NCBI GenBank assembly: GCA_023266195.1
Contig: JAHFRP010000005.1
Location: 1-64,000, forward strand
Reading direction: 5' to 3'
From: Sulfuricella sp.
Lineage (GTDB): Bacteria > Pseudomonadota > Gammaproteobacteria > Burkholderiales > Sulfuricellaceae
DNA: 64,000 nucleotides
In this document: positions 45,030 to 56,123 of the stretch, one piece after another
Numbering within the stretch: the stretch's first letter is position 1
Layout: each line of letters starts with the position of its first letter
Position numbers and translations under genes: made by a program
The notes under the pieces: generated by a model
Told to the model about the DNA's origin: nothing
The model's database searches: none
Seen by the model: the letters and a program-made list of their open reading frames with translations, nothing else

Positions 45030-46019
45030 TTAAAACCGCAACGGAGGCTCGTCCATCAGTGCGCACTGTTCCCGTAGCGCGAGGATCTGGTCCTGCCAGT
45101 AGCGTTGGGTGTTGAACCAGGGAAAGCTGGCGGGGAAGGCCGGGTCGTTCCAGCGTTGCGCCAGCCAGCCCGCGTAATGGATCAGGCGCAGGGTGCGCAG
45201 CGCTTCCGCCAGCAACAGTTCGCGCGGGTCGAAATCGTGGAATTCCAAGTAGCCGCCCATGAAGTGAGACAACTGACGGTTCATCGCGTCATGGTCGCCG
45301 GACAGCAGCATCCAGATATCCTGCATCGCCGGCCCCATGCGGCAATCGTCGAAATCGACGAAATGCGGGCCGGCATCCGACCATAACACGTTACCGGGAT
45401 GGCAATCGCCGTGGAGCCGGATCGGCGTGATTGTTCCTGCCCGCGCGAAGGCGGCGCGCACCCGCTGCAAGACATCTTCGACCACGGAGCGGTAAGCGGT
45501 TTCCAGGTCGGGCGGGATGAAGCCGTGGTCGATGACGAAGCGGGACGGCTCGACGCCGAAGCTTTCGACCGTCAGTGCGGGGCGGTGGGCAAACGGCGCG
45601 ATGGCGCCGACCGCATGAATCCGGCCGATGAAGCGGCCCATCCATTCCAGCGTGGCGGGATCGTCGAGCTCCGGCGCCCGCCCCGGCTGGCGCGGGTAAA
45701 GCGCAAAGCGAAAGCCGTCGAATTCGTGCAGGGTGCGCCCGGTTTCGTCGGCCAGCGGGGCCACCACGGGAATCTCCCTGTCGGCGAGCTCGCGGGTATA
45801 GCTGTGTTCCTCGATAATCGCTTCGTCCGCCCAGCGCAGCGGCCGGTAAAATTTTGCGATCACCGGCGCGCTTTCTTCGAGTCCAACCTGGTAGACGCGG
45901 TTCTCGTAGCTGTTGAGGGCGAGCAGGCGCCCGTCGCAGCGCAGGCCCCGGCTTTCCACCGCATTCAGGATGCGGTCCGGGGTGAGGTTCTGGTAGGGCG
46001 GACTGGGGATTTGGGTCAC
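45030..46019 (-). CDS. srkA: Stress response serine/threonine protein kinase SrkA (YihE/RdoA)
   Basis: A 329-residue kinase with the aminoglycoside-phosphotransferase fold, related to the E. coli envelope-stress kinase YihE. Key segments are VIAKFYRPLRW (nucleotide-binding lysine), the catalytic loop HGDCHPGNVLW and the metal-binding VDFDDCRMGPA. The start is assigned to GTG at 46019, giving TQIPSPPYQNLTPD as in the family. The frame continues open to 46490, but that part is repeat sequence and reads antisense to nothing familiar. No strong ribosome binding site is visible. Confidence 0.88.
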   Translation of the reverse strand: MTQIPSPPYQNLTPDRILNAVESRGLRCDGRLLALNSYENRVYQVGLEESAPVIAKFYRPLRWADEAIIEEHSYTRELADREIPVVAPLADETGRTLHEFDGFRFALYPRQPGRAPELDDPATLEWMGRFIGRIHAVGAIAPFAHRPALTVESFGVEPSRFVIDHGFIPPDLETAYRSVVEDVLQRVRAAFARAGTITPIRLHGDCHPGNVLWSDAGPHFVDFDDCRMGPAMQDIWMLLSGDHDAMNRQLSHFMGGYLEFHDFDPRELLLAEALRTLRLIHYAGWLAQRWNDPAFPASFPWFNTQRYWQDQILALREQCALMDEPPLRF

Positions 46020-46112
46020 GGCGATTCGGACAAAAAGACGTATTGTAGCCCAGTCGTCGGCCAACATGCTCTGCCGTGGGGCAGGCTTTCTCGCGCTGTG
46101 AGCGGCAGCTCT

Positions 46113-46229
46113 TTCTCTAACCCTCTCCCGCCGGTGAGAGAGAGAACGATCGCCCTCTCTCCCCCTGGGATAACCAGCGACTTGGCTGGCCAATAGAAAG
46201 TCAGAGCGCAGCTTGCGGCCACTCCTTGC
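46113..46229. repeat. Dispersed repeat R4 (divergent)
   Basis: It contains TCTAACCCTCTCCCGCCGG-type hairpin sequence and a segment, CAATAGAAAGTCAGAGCGCAG, that matches the internal part of R2. It fills the gap between srkA and the ankyrin gene, where no other feature is seen. Confidence 0.55.
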
Positions 46230-46294
46230 GTGTGCCGCCTGGCATGCACGGCTGAAGCCATTCCCAGCCTGGAGCCGGCTTCCGCGCCCTGCTC

Positions 46295-47695
46295 TTAGCG
46301 GCCCGTGCCGTGGGTGAAGAAGGCGTCGAGTATCGCCGACAGGTTCTTTTCCCTTGCCAGCGATGGCGGTGTGGCTCCGCTGCGATGGGCTGCCTTCATG
46401 TCGGCGCCCGCTTTGAGCAGCAGCTTGACGATGGCGAGGTGGCCGTTGGCCGTTGCCTTGTGCAGCGGCGTCCAGCCTTCTTCGTCGCACTGGTTCGCGT
46501 GGGCGCCTTTGGCGAGCAGCACTTCGGCCACCTCGGCATGGCCGCGCGCGGCGGCTTGCAGCAGGGGCGTCCAGCCGTAGCGGTTGGCGCTGTTCGGGTT
46601 TGCCCCCTTGCGCAACAGGATGGCGGTGACTTCGATGAAATTGTTGAAGGCGGCCCAGTGGATGGGCGAATAGCCGCTATCGTCCCGCGCATGGATGCCG
46701 GCGCCCCTCTCGATCAACAGCCTGGCGATGCCTTCGTTGCCGTTGAACGAGGCGATCATCAGCGGCGTCCAGCCGTTGTCGCCGACATGATTGACATCGA
46801 TTCCGCCCTTGATGAACAGCTCCGACGCGACCTGGTCGCCGCGCTCCAGCGTGGCGATGAAATATTGCGGCTGGAAGCCGATGCCCATTTCGTCCAGCTG
46901 TTTCTTGGCCTGGTCGCGGTCCGCGCCCCAGGGGTCGTCGCCGCCGGCTTCGGCGGCGTGCTTCAGCTCCCCGTGCGCCATGCACAGGGACATGATTTCC
47001 CGTGCGATTACGGGTGGAAAGCCTTGCCGTTGGCCGCCGCGGTTATCCACCATCAATTCGGAGAAGTAATCGTCGATCTCGGGAGCCTCCCACAGTTCGG
47101 CGATCCGGTTGACGATGCGCGCAAATTTCCGTTCCAGCTCGAAGGGGTATTTGTCCGGCATGCTTTTGAGGATCGCCGCCAGCCTCGGGTTTTTCTTCTC
47201 GCGGAACTGCGCTGTGGCCTGGTCGCTGAGGCACTTGCCATTCACCGTCAGGTAATCGATGGCTGCGTGCGGCACGAAATGGCGCATCGCCTCCCCGTGT
47301 TTTCTGGTTTGGTACAGGAACCAGCCGGTTTCTGAACAGATTTGGCCTATGGTGTCGCCGTCCAGCTTGTCGCCGGACTTGAATTTCAGCGTGAACGGCG
47401 CGCAGGCCCGTTCCCACGACTCGGGGGAAACCTCGCTCCCATCGTCGTTTGCGAGGTGCGCGCTATCGAGCACGCGCAGCCACTTGACCTGATCGATGGC
47501 AACGGTCTGCCGTGTTTCTCCGGCCGACGTGAGGACGGTGAAGGCCCGCTCTTTCGGATGAAACGCGGTGATGCTGCACAGCGAGTTCCGCCCGTCCAGG
47601 TAGGCGATCATAGAGGCTTGGGGGCATTCCCCGGCATTTGTTCCGGCCAGACGGAATCCCTTGGGCAATGGCCATTCGAAGCTGGTATTGGTCAT
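46295..47695 (-). CDS. Ankyrin-repeat protein with an N-terminal uncharacterised domain
   Basis: A 466-residue cytoplasmic protein. The first 150 residues form a beta-rich domain of unknown role (MIAYLDGRNSLCSITAFHPKE, then FTLKFKSGDKLDG). A helical middle part follows. The C-terminal 165 residues hold five ankyrin repeats of about 33 residues, with clear consensus such as NGWTPLMIASFNGNEGIARLL, YGWTPLLQAAARGHAEVAEVL and EGWTPLHKATANGHLAIVKLL. Ankyrin repeats mediate protein contacts. It lies 49 bases after the rhodanese fusion gene and may be cotranscribed with it. No secretion signal is seen. Confidence 0.8.
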   Translation of the reverse strand: MTNTSFEWPLPKGFRLAGTNAGECPQASMIAYLDGRNSLCSITAFHPKERAFTVLTSAGETRQTVAIDQVKWLRVLDSAHLANDDGSEVSPESWERACAPFTLKFKSGDKLDGDTIGQICSETGWFLYQTRKHGEAMRHFVPHAAIDYLTVNGKCLSDQATAQFREKKNPRLAAILKSMPDKYPFELERKFARIVNRIAELWEAPEIDDYFSELMVDNRGGQRQGFPPVIAREIMSLCMAHGELKHAAEAGGDDPWGADRDQAKKQLDEMGIGFQPQYFIATLERGDQVASELFIKGGIDVNHVGDNGWTPLMIASFNGNEGIARLLIERGAGIHARDDSGYSPIHWAAFNNFIEVTAILLRKGANPNSANRYGWTPLLQAAARGHAEVAEVLLAKGAHANQCDEEGWTPLHKATANGHLAIVKLLLKAGADMKAAHRSGATPPSLAREKNLSAILDAFFTHGTGR

Positions 47696-47744
47696 GAATC
47701 AGGCGGCGACTTGTTCTTTGTTCCGGTTTCGAACGCGGAAATAA

Positions 47745-48920
47745 CTATTTTCCGCTTTCGATCGGCATCCCCGCAGCCTTCCATTCGGGGAAGCCGCCGC
47801 GGAACCAGTAGACATTCCTGTAGCCGTTCCTGATTGCCAGGGTGGATGCCTTGTAGCTTTTCCAGCACGGCGTGCCGTCGCAGTAAAGCGCGATCCGTGT
47901 GCCCTTGTCCTGGGGCAGCTTGCTCAGGTCGAAACGGTCCTCGGCCGGGTTGAATCCTACCTCCTTGGCGCTGACTTCGGCGTAGGGTACCCATACCGAG
48001 CCCTTGATGTGGCCGTTGGCGTATTCTTCGGCATTGCGCGCGTCGATGACGACGACGCCTTGATTCTGAAGCGCTGCGGCTTGTTGCGCATCGATCACGC
48101 GGGCGCCGGGCAGATCTTTCGGCGTGGTGTTCAGGGTGGAGGCGACGGCCGCGAATTCCTCGCGCTGCGCGGCCACGAAGGCCATTTTTTGCTGGCCGTC
48201 CGTTTGGCTGCCGGAAAATTTGGCAAGGGCATTGAGTATCGCGCCATCCTTGTCGGGGTCGATGCGGTCGCGCTTTACCGCCAGCGCAAGCAGCGGGACT
48301 TCGGCGGTCTTCTGCAGGATGCGGCCTTTGTTGGTTTTCAGCCATGTCTGCGCCAGGCCGGCATCGGCGGCGGCGATATCCGTTGCCTTGATCTGGATGG
48401 AGTAAAGGACGGCTTCCGGCCGCCGGAAGTAGCGTACTTCGCTGAACTGCTTGCGCATTTCAAGCGACTTGGAATTGATTTCGCCGCGCGCGAGGCTGGC
48501 AGGCAGGGAGTCGGATGCCGACAGGCCCAGCCGTGCGCCCTTGGCCTGCTCCAGCGTTTGCCACGGAGCGTCGGCGGCGACGACGAAAACAGCGCCGGTT
48601 TTGTTGCTGGTTTTGGCTACCGGTGCGTAGTTCGCTTTTAGCGCAACAGCGATGACATGCGCCGGGGCGAGAATGATGTCGTATTCGCCGCGGCTGACCC
48701 GTTTCATGGCGGTGAACGGGCTATATACCGGCGAAAGGGAAACCGGGGTTTTCAGCTGGGCGGAAAGCTGCTCGCCCAGGGCGTGATATTTGCCCAGGAT
48801 TTCCGCATCGGCCAGGTTTTCGTGGTCCGGCGCCACGACGCCCAGCCGGAGCGGTTCGGCGGCATGGGCGGCGGACAGGGCGATGAACATGCTGAAAAGT
48901 GCCGGCAGAACAAAACGCAT
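47745..48920 (-). CDS. Periplasmic PhnD-like binding protein fused to a rhodanese domain
   Basis: A 391-residue exported protein. A signal peptide covers about 1-20 (cut near AHAAEP). Residues about 22-265 match the PhnD/phosphonate-type substrate-binding fold: LRLGVVAPDHE, YDIILAPAHVIA, and SDSLPASLARGEI. Residues about 285-388 form a rhodanese domain: VVVIDARNAEEYANGHIKGSVWVPYAEVS, with the active-site loop CDGTPCWKS and a cysteine where catalysis is expected. Fusion of an anion-binding domain to a rhodanese suggests capture and transfer of an oxyanion or sulfur compound in the periplasm, which is inference. The start at 48920 has a strong GAGGAGAAGAGGA site just upstream; the frame extends to 49025. 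Confidence 0.85.
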   Translation of the reverse strand: MRFVLPALFSMFIALSAAHAAEPLRLGVVAPDHENLADAEILGKYHALGEQLSAQLKTPVSLSPVYSPFTAMKRVSRGEYDIILAPAHVIAVALKANYAPVAKTSNKTGAVFVVAADAPWQTLEQAKGARLGLSASDSLPASLARGEINSKSLEMRKQFSEVRYFRRPEAVLYSIQIKATDIAAADAGLAQTWLKTNKGRILQKTAEVPLLALAVKRDRIDPDKDGAILNALAKFSGSQTDGQQKMAFVAAQREEFAAVASTLNTTPKDLPGARVIDAQQAAALQNQGVVVIDARNAEEYANGHIKGSVWVPYAEVSAKEVGFNPAEDRFDLSKLPQDKGTRIALYCDGTPCWKSYKASTLAIRNGYRNVYWFRGGFPEWKAAGMPIESGK

Positions 48921-49025
48921 TCCTCTTCTCCTCGAATTATTGTCGTTGGCGTGGCGGCGAATATCAATAATAACAAAGGGTAACAGATAGTGCGCGAAGT
49001 TGGGAGATGGATTCAAGCTGCCCAA

Positions 49026-49751
49026 TCAATTTCGCGACGGAGCAAGCCTGAATTCGATGATGTCGTCCGCCGCAGCCAGATACTTCGCCAGCTCGCTCAT
49101 TTTTCCGGAACCCAGGGTCTTCAGCACGAGGAGATACTCGAATTTATTGCCGTCATCGCCCAGCTGGTAGGCCCAGTCGACCACCTCGAAATCGTGGAGG
49201 CGCATGAGCTGGCGAAGGTTTCCTTCAGTCGGCATCCGGGTATGCGGGTAAGCGATGGAGAGGTGCAGCAGGCGTTCGTGGGGCAACAGGCGCTCTACCC
49301 AGTGGAAGCCGCTCAGGACGGTGATGCTGAGGATGGCGGCGAAGATTCCGGCGGCGTAAAATCCCACGCCGATCAGCACGCCGACGGCCGCGGTCATCCA
49401 CACCGAAGCGGCCGTCGACAGGCCGCGGATGGTGAAGCCTTCCTTCATGATCAGGCCGGCGCCGAGGAATCCGATGCCGGTCATGATGCCCTGGATCACC
49501 CGCGTCGGGTCGGCGATGCCCGTGGTTTGGGACAGGCCGCCGTACCACAAACCGGGATAGCCGTTGATGACCGTCAGGGCGGTGGAGGCCATGCACACCA
49601 GGGCATAGGTGCGCATGCCCGCCGCGCGGCCATGGTAGGAGCGTTCGAAGCCGATGACGATGCCGAGCGCCAGGGCGCCGAGCAGGTGCAGCAGGATGAT
49701 CCCGTTTGCAGCCAGTTCCCGGATCGACCAGTAAGACAGCAGCGTATCCAT
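49026..49751 (-). CDS. MgtC/SapB family membrane protein
   Basis: A 241-residue protein. The N-terminal membrane domain has about five helices and the conserved MgtC pattern LGIVIGFERSYHGRAAGMRTYALVCMAS, DPTRVIQGIMTGIGFLGAGLIMKEG and IRGLSTAASVWMTAAVGV. A small ACT-like cytoplasmic domain follows. MgtC proteins modulate membrane ATPases or potassium transport in magnesium or acid stress. The ATG at 49751 has AGAGG eight bases upstream and is preferred to the GTG at 49760. It is followed after about 100 bases by the rhodanese fusion gene. Confidence 0.9.
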   Translation of the reverse strand: MDTLLSYWSIRELAANGIILLHLLGALALGIVIGFERSYHGRAAGMRTYALVCMASTALTVINGYPGLWYGGLSQTTGIADPTRVIQGIMTGIGFLGAGLIMKEGFTIRGLSTAASVWMTAAVGVLIGVGFYAAGIFAAILSITVLSGFHWVERLLPHERLLHLSIAYPHTRMPTEGNLRQLMRLHDFEVVDWAYQLGDDGNKFEYLLVLKTLGSGKMSELAKYLAAADDIIEFRLAPSRN

Positions 49752-49840
49752 CGATGGCACCTCTGAAGATTGCTTTGGCGAGAACAGCGAGAGCGTAGCA
49801 CAGGTTGCCGGCGCACACAGGGTCGGGGCGCCTGTTTGAA

Positions 49841-49963
49841 CTGAAACTCGCGAAGCGAGACCAAATCCCCCTCGCCCGCTTGCGGGAGAGGGCTAGGGGA
49901 GAGGGGAACGGTCATGGCGAGTCGCCGTTTCATGATTCGGAGTAGCGATTTGCTGTGACCGTT
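49841..49963. repeat. Dispersed repeat R5
   Basis: The most regular copy: CTGAAACTCGCGAAGCGAG, a CTTGCGGGAGAGGG hairpin, GGAACGGTCATGGCGAG, CGCCGTTTCATGATTCGG and GTGACCGTT in that order. It lies between the divergent MgtC and parE genes. The rest of that 285-base gap shows no gene. Confidence 0.7.
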
Positions 49964-50036
49964 GGACCCATCATTTTCGGCTTGCGCCAAGTTTTTTATG
50001 TGGTAGCGTGCCGGTATCGCAACAGGATCGAAATTC

Positions 50037-52007
50037 ATGAGCAAGACCTATTCTGATTCCTCCATCCGCGTGCTGCGCGGACTGGAGCCGGTGAAGCAGC
50101 GGCCGGGGATGTATACGCGCACCGACAATCCGCTGCATATCGTCACCGAAGTGGTGGACAACTCGGCCGACGAGGCGCTGGCCGGATTCGCCAAAGTCAT
50201 TACGGTGCGGCTGCACGGCGACGGCTCGGTCTCCATTTCGGACGACGGGCGCGGCATTCCGGTCGGCATCCATCCCGAGGAAGGCGTGCCGACGGTGGAA
50301 GTGGTATTCACCCGGCTGCATGCCGGCGGCAAATTCGACAAGAAGTCCGGCGGCGCCTACCAGTTCTCCGGCGGTCTGCACGGCGTCGGCGTTTCCGTCA
50401 CCAATGCGCTGGCGAAGCGGCTGGAAGTCAACGTGACGCGCGACGGCGGCGTCTGGGCCATGGCGTTTTCCGGCGGCGACGTGGTGGAGCCGCTGGTCCA
50501 GCTGCGCAGCGCGGCCAAGCGCGCCTCCGGCACCGGCGTCCGGGTCTGGCCGGACGCGCAGTATTTCGACAGCGCCGAGATTCCGCCGGCGCAGCTGGAG
50601 CGGGTGCTGCGGGCCAAGGCAGTGCTGTTGCCCGGCGTGCGGGTGGTGCTGGCGATCGAGGACAAGGACGGGCTGCTCAAGGAAGAAAAAGAGTGGCTGT
50701 ATCAGGACGGCCTGTCCGACTATCTCAAGTCGCAGCTGGCGGATTACCTGATCGACGGGCTGTTCTGGAAGTGCGCCAAATATGCGCCGGCCGCCCATGA
50801 GACTTTCGCCGAGGGCGAGGGCGCCGAATGGGTGGTGGCCTGGACGGACGAAGGGCCCGCGGTGCGCGAATCCTACGTCAACCTGATCCACACGCCCGCC
50901 GGCGGCACCCACGAAGCGGGCCTGCGCGACGGCCTGTTCAACGCGGTGAAGAGCTACATCGAGCACCACAGCCTGCTGCCGAAAGGCGTCAAGCTCACCG
51001 CCGACGACGTGTTCAGCCGGGTCTCGTTCGTCCTCTCGGCCAAGATGCTCGACCCGCAGTTCCAGGGCCAGACCAAGGATCGTCTGTCCTCGCGCGACGC
51101 GCTGCGCCTGGTCACCAGCATGGCGCGCGACCCGCTCGAACTGTGGCTCAACGAGCACCAGGAAGCGGCCAGGAAAATCGCCGAGCTGTCGATCAAGGCC
51201 GCCCAGACGCGCCAGCGCGCCGGGCAGAAGATCGAGAAGCGCAAGTCCTCCGGCGTCGCCGTGCTGCCGGGCAAGCTGGCCGACTGCCAGTCGGACAGCC
51301 TGGAAGAGCGCGAGCTGTTCCTGGTCGAAGGCGATTCCGCCGGCGGCTCGGCCAAGCAGGGCCGCAACAAGGACACCCAGGCCATCCTGCCGCTCCGGGG
51401 CAAGGTGCTCAACACCTGGGAGCACGAGGCCGACCGCATTTTCGCCAACAACGAGATCCACAACATCGCCGTCGCGCTCGGCGTCGATCCGCACGGGCCG
51501 GACGATACGCCGGACATGTCCAGCCTGCGCTACGCCCGCGTCATCATCCTGGCCGATGCCGACGTGGACGGCAGCCATATCCAGGTGCTGCTGCTGACCC
51601 TGTTCTACCGCCATTTCCCCGCCCTGATCCGCGCCGGGCGGGTGTGCGTCGCGCAGCCGCCGCTGTACCGGGTGGATGTGCCGGCGCAAGGCAAGAACAA
51701 GCCGGCGCGCAAATTCTACTGCCTAGACGAAGGCGAACTGGAAGGCACGCTCGACCGCCTGCGCGCCGACAAGGTGCGCGAAGGCTCGTGGCAGGTGTCG
51801 CGCTTCAAGGGCCTGGGAGAAATGAATCCGGTGCAGTTGTGGGAAACCACGCTCAACCCCGACGCGCGCCGCCTGCTGACCCTGCGTACCGACGATTTCA
51901 CCGGCTACGTGAAGGAAGTGTTCAACAAACTGATGGCCAAATCCGAGGCGGCTTCAAGACGGGCGTGGATGGAAGAGGCGGGGCATCTGGTGGAGGCGGA
52001 TGAATGA
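50037..52007 (+). CDS. parE: DNA topoisomerase IV subunit B
   Basis: A 656-residue type IIA topoisomerase ATPase subunit that decatenates chromosomes with ParC. GHKL motifs are EVVDNSADEALAG, DDGRGIPV and SGGLHGVGVSVTNAL. The TOPRIM domain shows EGDSAGGSAKQGRNK near residues 430-445 and DADVDGSHIQ. The length near 650 fits ParE rather than the larger GyrB. parC would normally follow closely, but here a repeat-bounded 1.1-kb segment intervenes. Confidence 0.94.
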   Translation: MSKTYSDSSIRVLRGLEPVKQRPGMYTRTDNPLHIVTEVVDNSADEALAGFAKVITVRLHGDGSVSISDDGRGIPVGIHPEEGVPTVEVVFTRLHAGGKFDKKSGGAYQFSGGLHGVGVSVTNALAKRLEVNVTRDGGVWAMAFSGGDVVEPLVQLRSAAKRASGTGVRVWPDAQYFDSAEIPPAQLERVLRAKAVLLPGVRVVLAIEDKDGLLKEEKEWLYQDGLSDYLKSQLADYLIDGLFWKCAKYAPAAHETFAEGEGAEWVVAWTDEGPAVRESYVNLIHTPAGGTHEAGLRDGLFNAVKSYIEHHSLLPKGVKLTADDVFSRVSFVLSAKMLDPQFQGQTKDRLSSRDALRLVTSMARDPLELWLNEHQEAARKIAELSIKAAQTRQRAGQKIEKRKSSGVAVLPGKLADCQSDSLEERELFLVEGDSAGGSAKQGRNKDTQAILPLRGKVLNTWEHEADRIFANNEIHNIAVALGVDPHGPDDTPDMSSLRYARVIILADADVDGSHIQVLLLTLFYRHFPALIRAGRVCVAQPPLYRVDVPAQGKNKPARKFYCLDEGELEGTLDRLRADKVREGSWQVSRFKGLGEMNPVQLWETTLNPDARRLLTLRTDDFTGYVKEVFNKLMAKSEAASRRAWMEEAGHLVEADE

Positions 52008-52026
52008 TTCGGCTGGATTCGCGAAC

Positions 52027-52055
52027 GATGCGGTTCGTTCCTCACCGCATCCTAC
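52027..52055 (-). repeat. REP element, single arm
   Basis: Same 29 bases as the right arm at 29417-29445 (GATGCGGTTCGTTCC then TCACCGCATCCTAC), 19 bases after the parE stop. Confidence 0.85.
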
Positions 52056-52071
52056 GTAATATGGGGGCGAG

Positions 52072-52473
52072 GTGAAATCGCAGATTGTTGGAAATGTGGG
52101 GCTGTATCAAGTTTGCGCGGAACTCAGCAGGATGGGCTTCAACGTGATGCCTACGGCGCGCAACGCAAAGGGCGTAGACATTGTTGGCTATGATGATTGC
52201 GGCAAGGCATTCACCGTGCAGGTGAAGACGCTCACCAAATGCAACGCGATACCCCTTAGCGGCGGAGCTAACCACCTGTTGGCCGATTATTTCGTGGTTG
52301 TGGTGTTGGAAGGCAAATGGAAGAACGAATATGTCTGGACCCGCGAGGAAATGCAAAACGCACAGGTCAGCGTATTTACCGGCAAGGATGACAAGAAGCA
52401 ACATTGGTTTGAATCGAAGGTCTGGACCAAGGATGCTGTTGCCATTGGCGCGTGGGACAAGGTGACGCCATGA
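52072..52473 (+). CDS. PD-(D/E)XK nuclease-like small protein
   Basis: A 133-residue protein of unknown function. The N-terminus KSQIVGNVGLYQVCAELSRMGFNV followed by NAKGVDIVGYDDCGKAFTVQVKT fits the PD-(D/E)XK nuclease pattern, with D36 and the Q50-x-K52 pair in place of the usual E-x-K. The tail is rich in tryptophan and lysine. The start is GTG at 52072. The gene lies between two REP arms next to a REP-associated transposase, and its base composition is lower in GC than its neighbours, suggesting acquisition. Activity is unproven. Confidence 0.6.
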   Translation: MKSQIVGNVGLYQVCAELSRMGFNVMPTARNAKGVDIVGYDDCGKAFTVQVKTLTKCNAIPLSGGANHLLADYFVVVVLEGKWKNEYVWTREEMQNAQVSVFTGKDDKKQHWFESKVWTKDAVAIGAWDKVTP

Positions 52474-52474
52474 T

Positions 52475-52499
52475 GTAGGATGCGGTGAGGAGCCGCATC
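52475..52499 (+). repeat. REP element, truncated arm
   Basis: GTAGGATGCGGTGAGG followed by AGCCGCATC; four bases are missing from the middle relative to the arm at 39019. It overlaps the end of the nuclease-like gene region and precedes the transposase gene. Confidence 0.8.
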
Positions 52500-52531
52500 T
52501 GTCGCGAAATCGACGGATTACACCATTCATC

Positions 52532-53062
52532 ATGACTGAATATCGCCGCGCCCACATCCCCGGCGCAAGCTGGTTTTTCACGGTCAATCTTGCCGAGCGC
52601 AAAGGAAACCGGCTTCTCGTCGAACGGATCGAGGCGTTGCGCGCGGCATTCGAAACCGTGCGGACGCGGCATCCGTTCCGCATGGACGCCGTGGTTATCC
52701 TGCCTGATCACCTGCATTGCATCCTGACATTGCCGCCGGGCGACACGGATTTTTCCACCCGATGGGGCTTGATCAAGGGCTGCTTTTCCCGCGCGGTCGA
52801 GAAAGGCGAACGGATTTCGCCAAGCCGGGCGAAGCGTGGCGAAAGAGGGATTTGGCAGCGGCGCTTCTGGGAGCATTTGATCCGTGACCAGGATGATTTT
52901 AACCGCCATGCCGATTACATCCACTGGAATCCGGTAAAACACGGTTGCGCGCGCCGCGTCGCGGATTGGCCGCATTCCAGCTTTCACGAGTATGTGCGGC
53001 GCGGCATTTATCCGGCGGATTGGGGTGGCGACGGTATGCCGGATTTTGGGGGCGGTGAATAA
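52532..53062 (+). CDS. REP-associated tyrosine transposase (RAYT, Y1/HUH)
   Basis: A 176-residue Y1-type transposase of the RAYT group, single-strand DNA enzymes related to IS200/IS605 TnpA that act on REP sequences. The HUH motif is HLH at residues 60-62 in ILPDHLHCILTLP, and the catalytic tyrosine is Y129 in HADYIHWNPVKHG. The N-terminus YRRAHIPGASWFFTVNLAER and the C-terminal WPHSSFHEYVRRGIYPADWG are typical. All catalytic residues are present, so it may be active. REP arms of opposite orientation lie 32 bases before and 8 bases after it. Confidence 0.92.
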   Translation: MTEYRRAHIPGASWFFTVNLAERKGNRLLVERIEALRAAFETVRTRHPFRMDAVVILPDHLHCILTLPPGDTDFSTRWGLIKGCFSRAVEKGERISPSRAKRGERGIWQRRFWEHLIRDQDDFNRHADYIHWNPVKHGCARRVADWPHSSFHEYVRRGIYPADWGGDGMPDFGGGE

Positions 53063-53069
53063 CGCGAAC

Positions 53070-53098
53070 GATGCGGTTCGTTCCTCACCGCATCCTAC
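53070..53098 (-). repeat. REP element, single arm
   Basis: A full copy of the arm in the same orientation as 29417-29445, eight bases after the transposase stop. Confidence 0.85.
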
Positions 53099-53166
53099 GG
53101 TAGTATGGCGCCAACTAGGCGGGCTTGTTATCCTACAACGCATTTTGATCGTGAATCTGGAACAAG

Positions 53167-55548
<2,382 letters not shown>

Positions 55549-55582
55549 CCGGCACGGCATTAAACCTTAAAACCTCAGTTCA

Positions 55583-55704
55583 AGCCACAGAGAACACAGA
55601 GATGAAGCGGGTTTCTGAATATTTCCGCGTCCACCTGATGGGTGAGAACCATAAGGCCGGCAACCTCTGGTTTTTCCTCTGTGAACTCTGTGTTCTCTGT
55701 GGCT
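55583..55704. repeat. Inverted repeat, CCACAGAGAACACAGAG type
   Basis: A 19-base arm at 55583-55601 (AGCCACAGAGAACACAGAG) pairs perfectly with 55686-55704, with about 84 bases between. This type of repeat is common between genes in sulfur- and iron-oxidising betaproteobacteria as far as I recall. It may end parC transcription. Confidence 0.65.
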
Positions 55705-56123
55705 AAAAGCTTTTTCTAGGTTGAAAGAAGACCCTTTCCAGGCAATTGGCTTTTCGCTCATATACCTCCCTCACGTCAGGGTATCGATTTTGGTACGCCA
55801 CGCAAGAGCAAGTTACTCGCTCTTTGCCGACCCCGTCCGTTCCCGTAACGCTGAGCAGTTATGAATATCATAGGGGCCGCCCGCGCGCGGACAGTTCGAA
55901 AAAAACGGGAATAATCGCTATCCAGGTAGACTGTTTGAGATATGTGTTATATAAATGAGTTAGATTATCTGTATTGGCGTCAGGATGGCATGATGGCGGA
56001 TTATTAATTGAATAACAAAGAAAAATTCAAGGCGTTCGATCCCGTGCGCTGATTTTTCCATCCGCCTGGACGGGATGAAAATTGGTCGATCCACTGTTCG
56101 TGGGACGCTTTTTGCGCGCGCCC

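Larger units (their letters stand above)
52027..53098. mobile_element. REP/RAYT module inserted between parE and parC
   Basis: Three REP arms (52027-52055, 52475-52499, 53070-53098) flank two small genes: a nuclease-like protein and a REP-associated tyrosine transposase. The arms immediately around the transposase are in opposite orientation, as in known REPtrons. The parE stop is at 52007 and the parC start at 53167, so nearly the whole gap is this module. It is the likely source of the REP copies at 29378 and 39019. Confidence 0.75.

Noticed and set aside
55746-55958. 70-codon plus-strand frame between parC and ppdK
   Set aside because: Atypical composition, weak start context and no recognisable feature; more likely intergenic.
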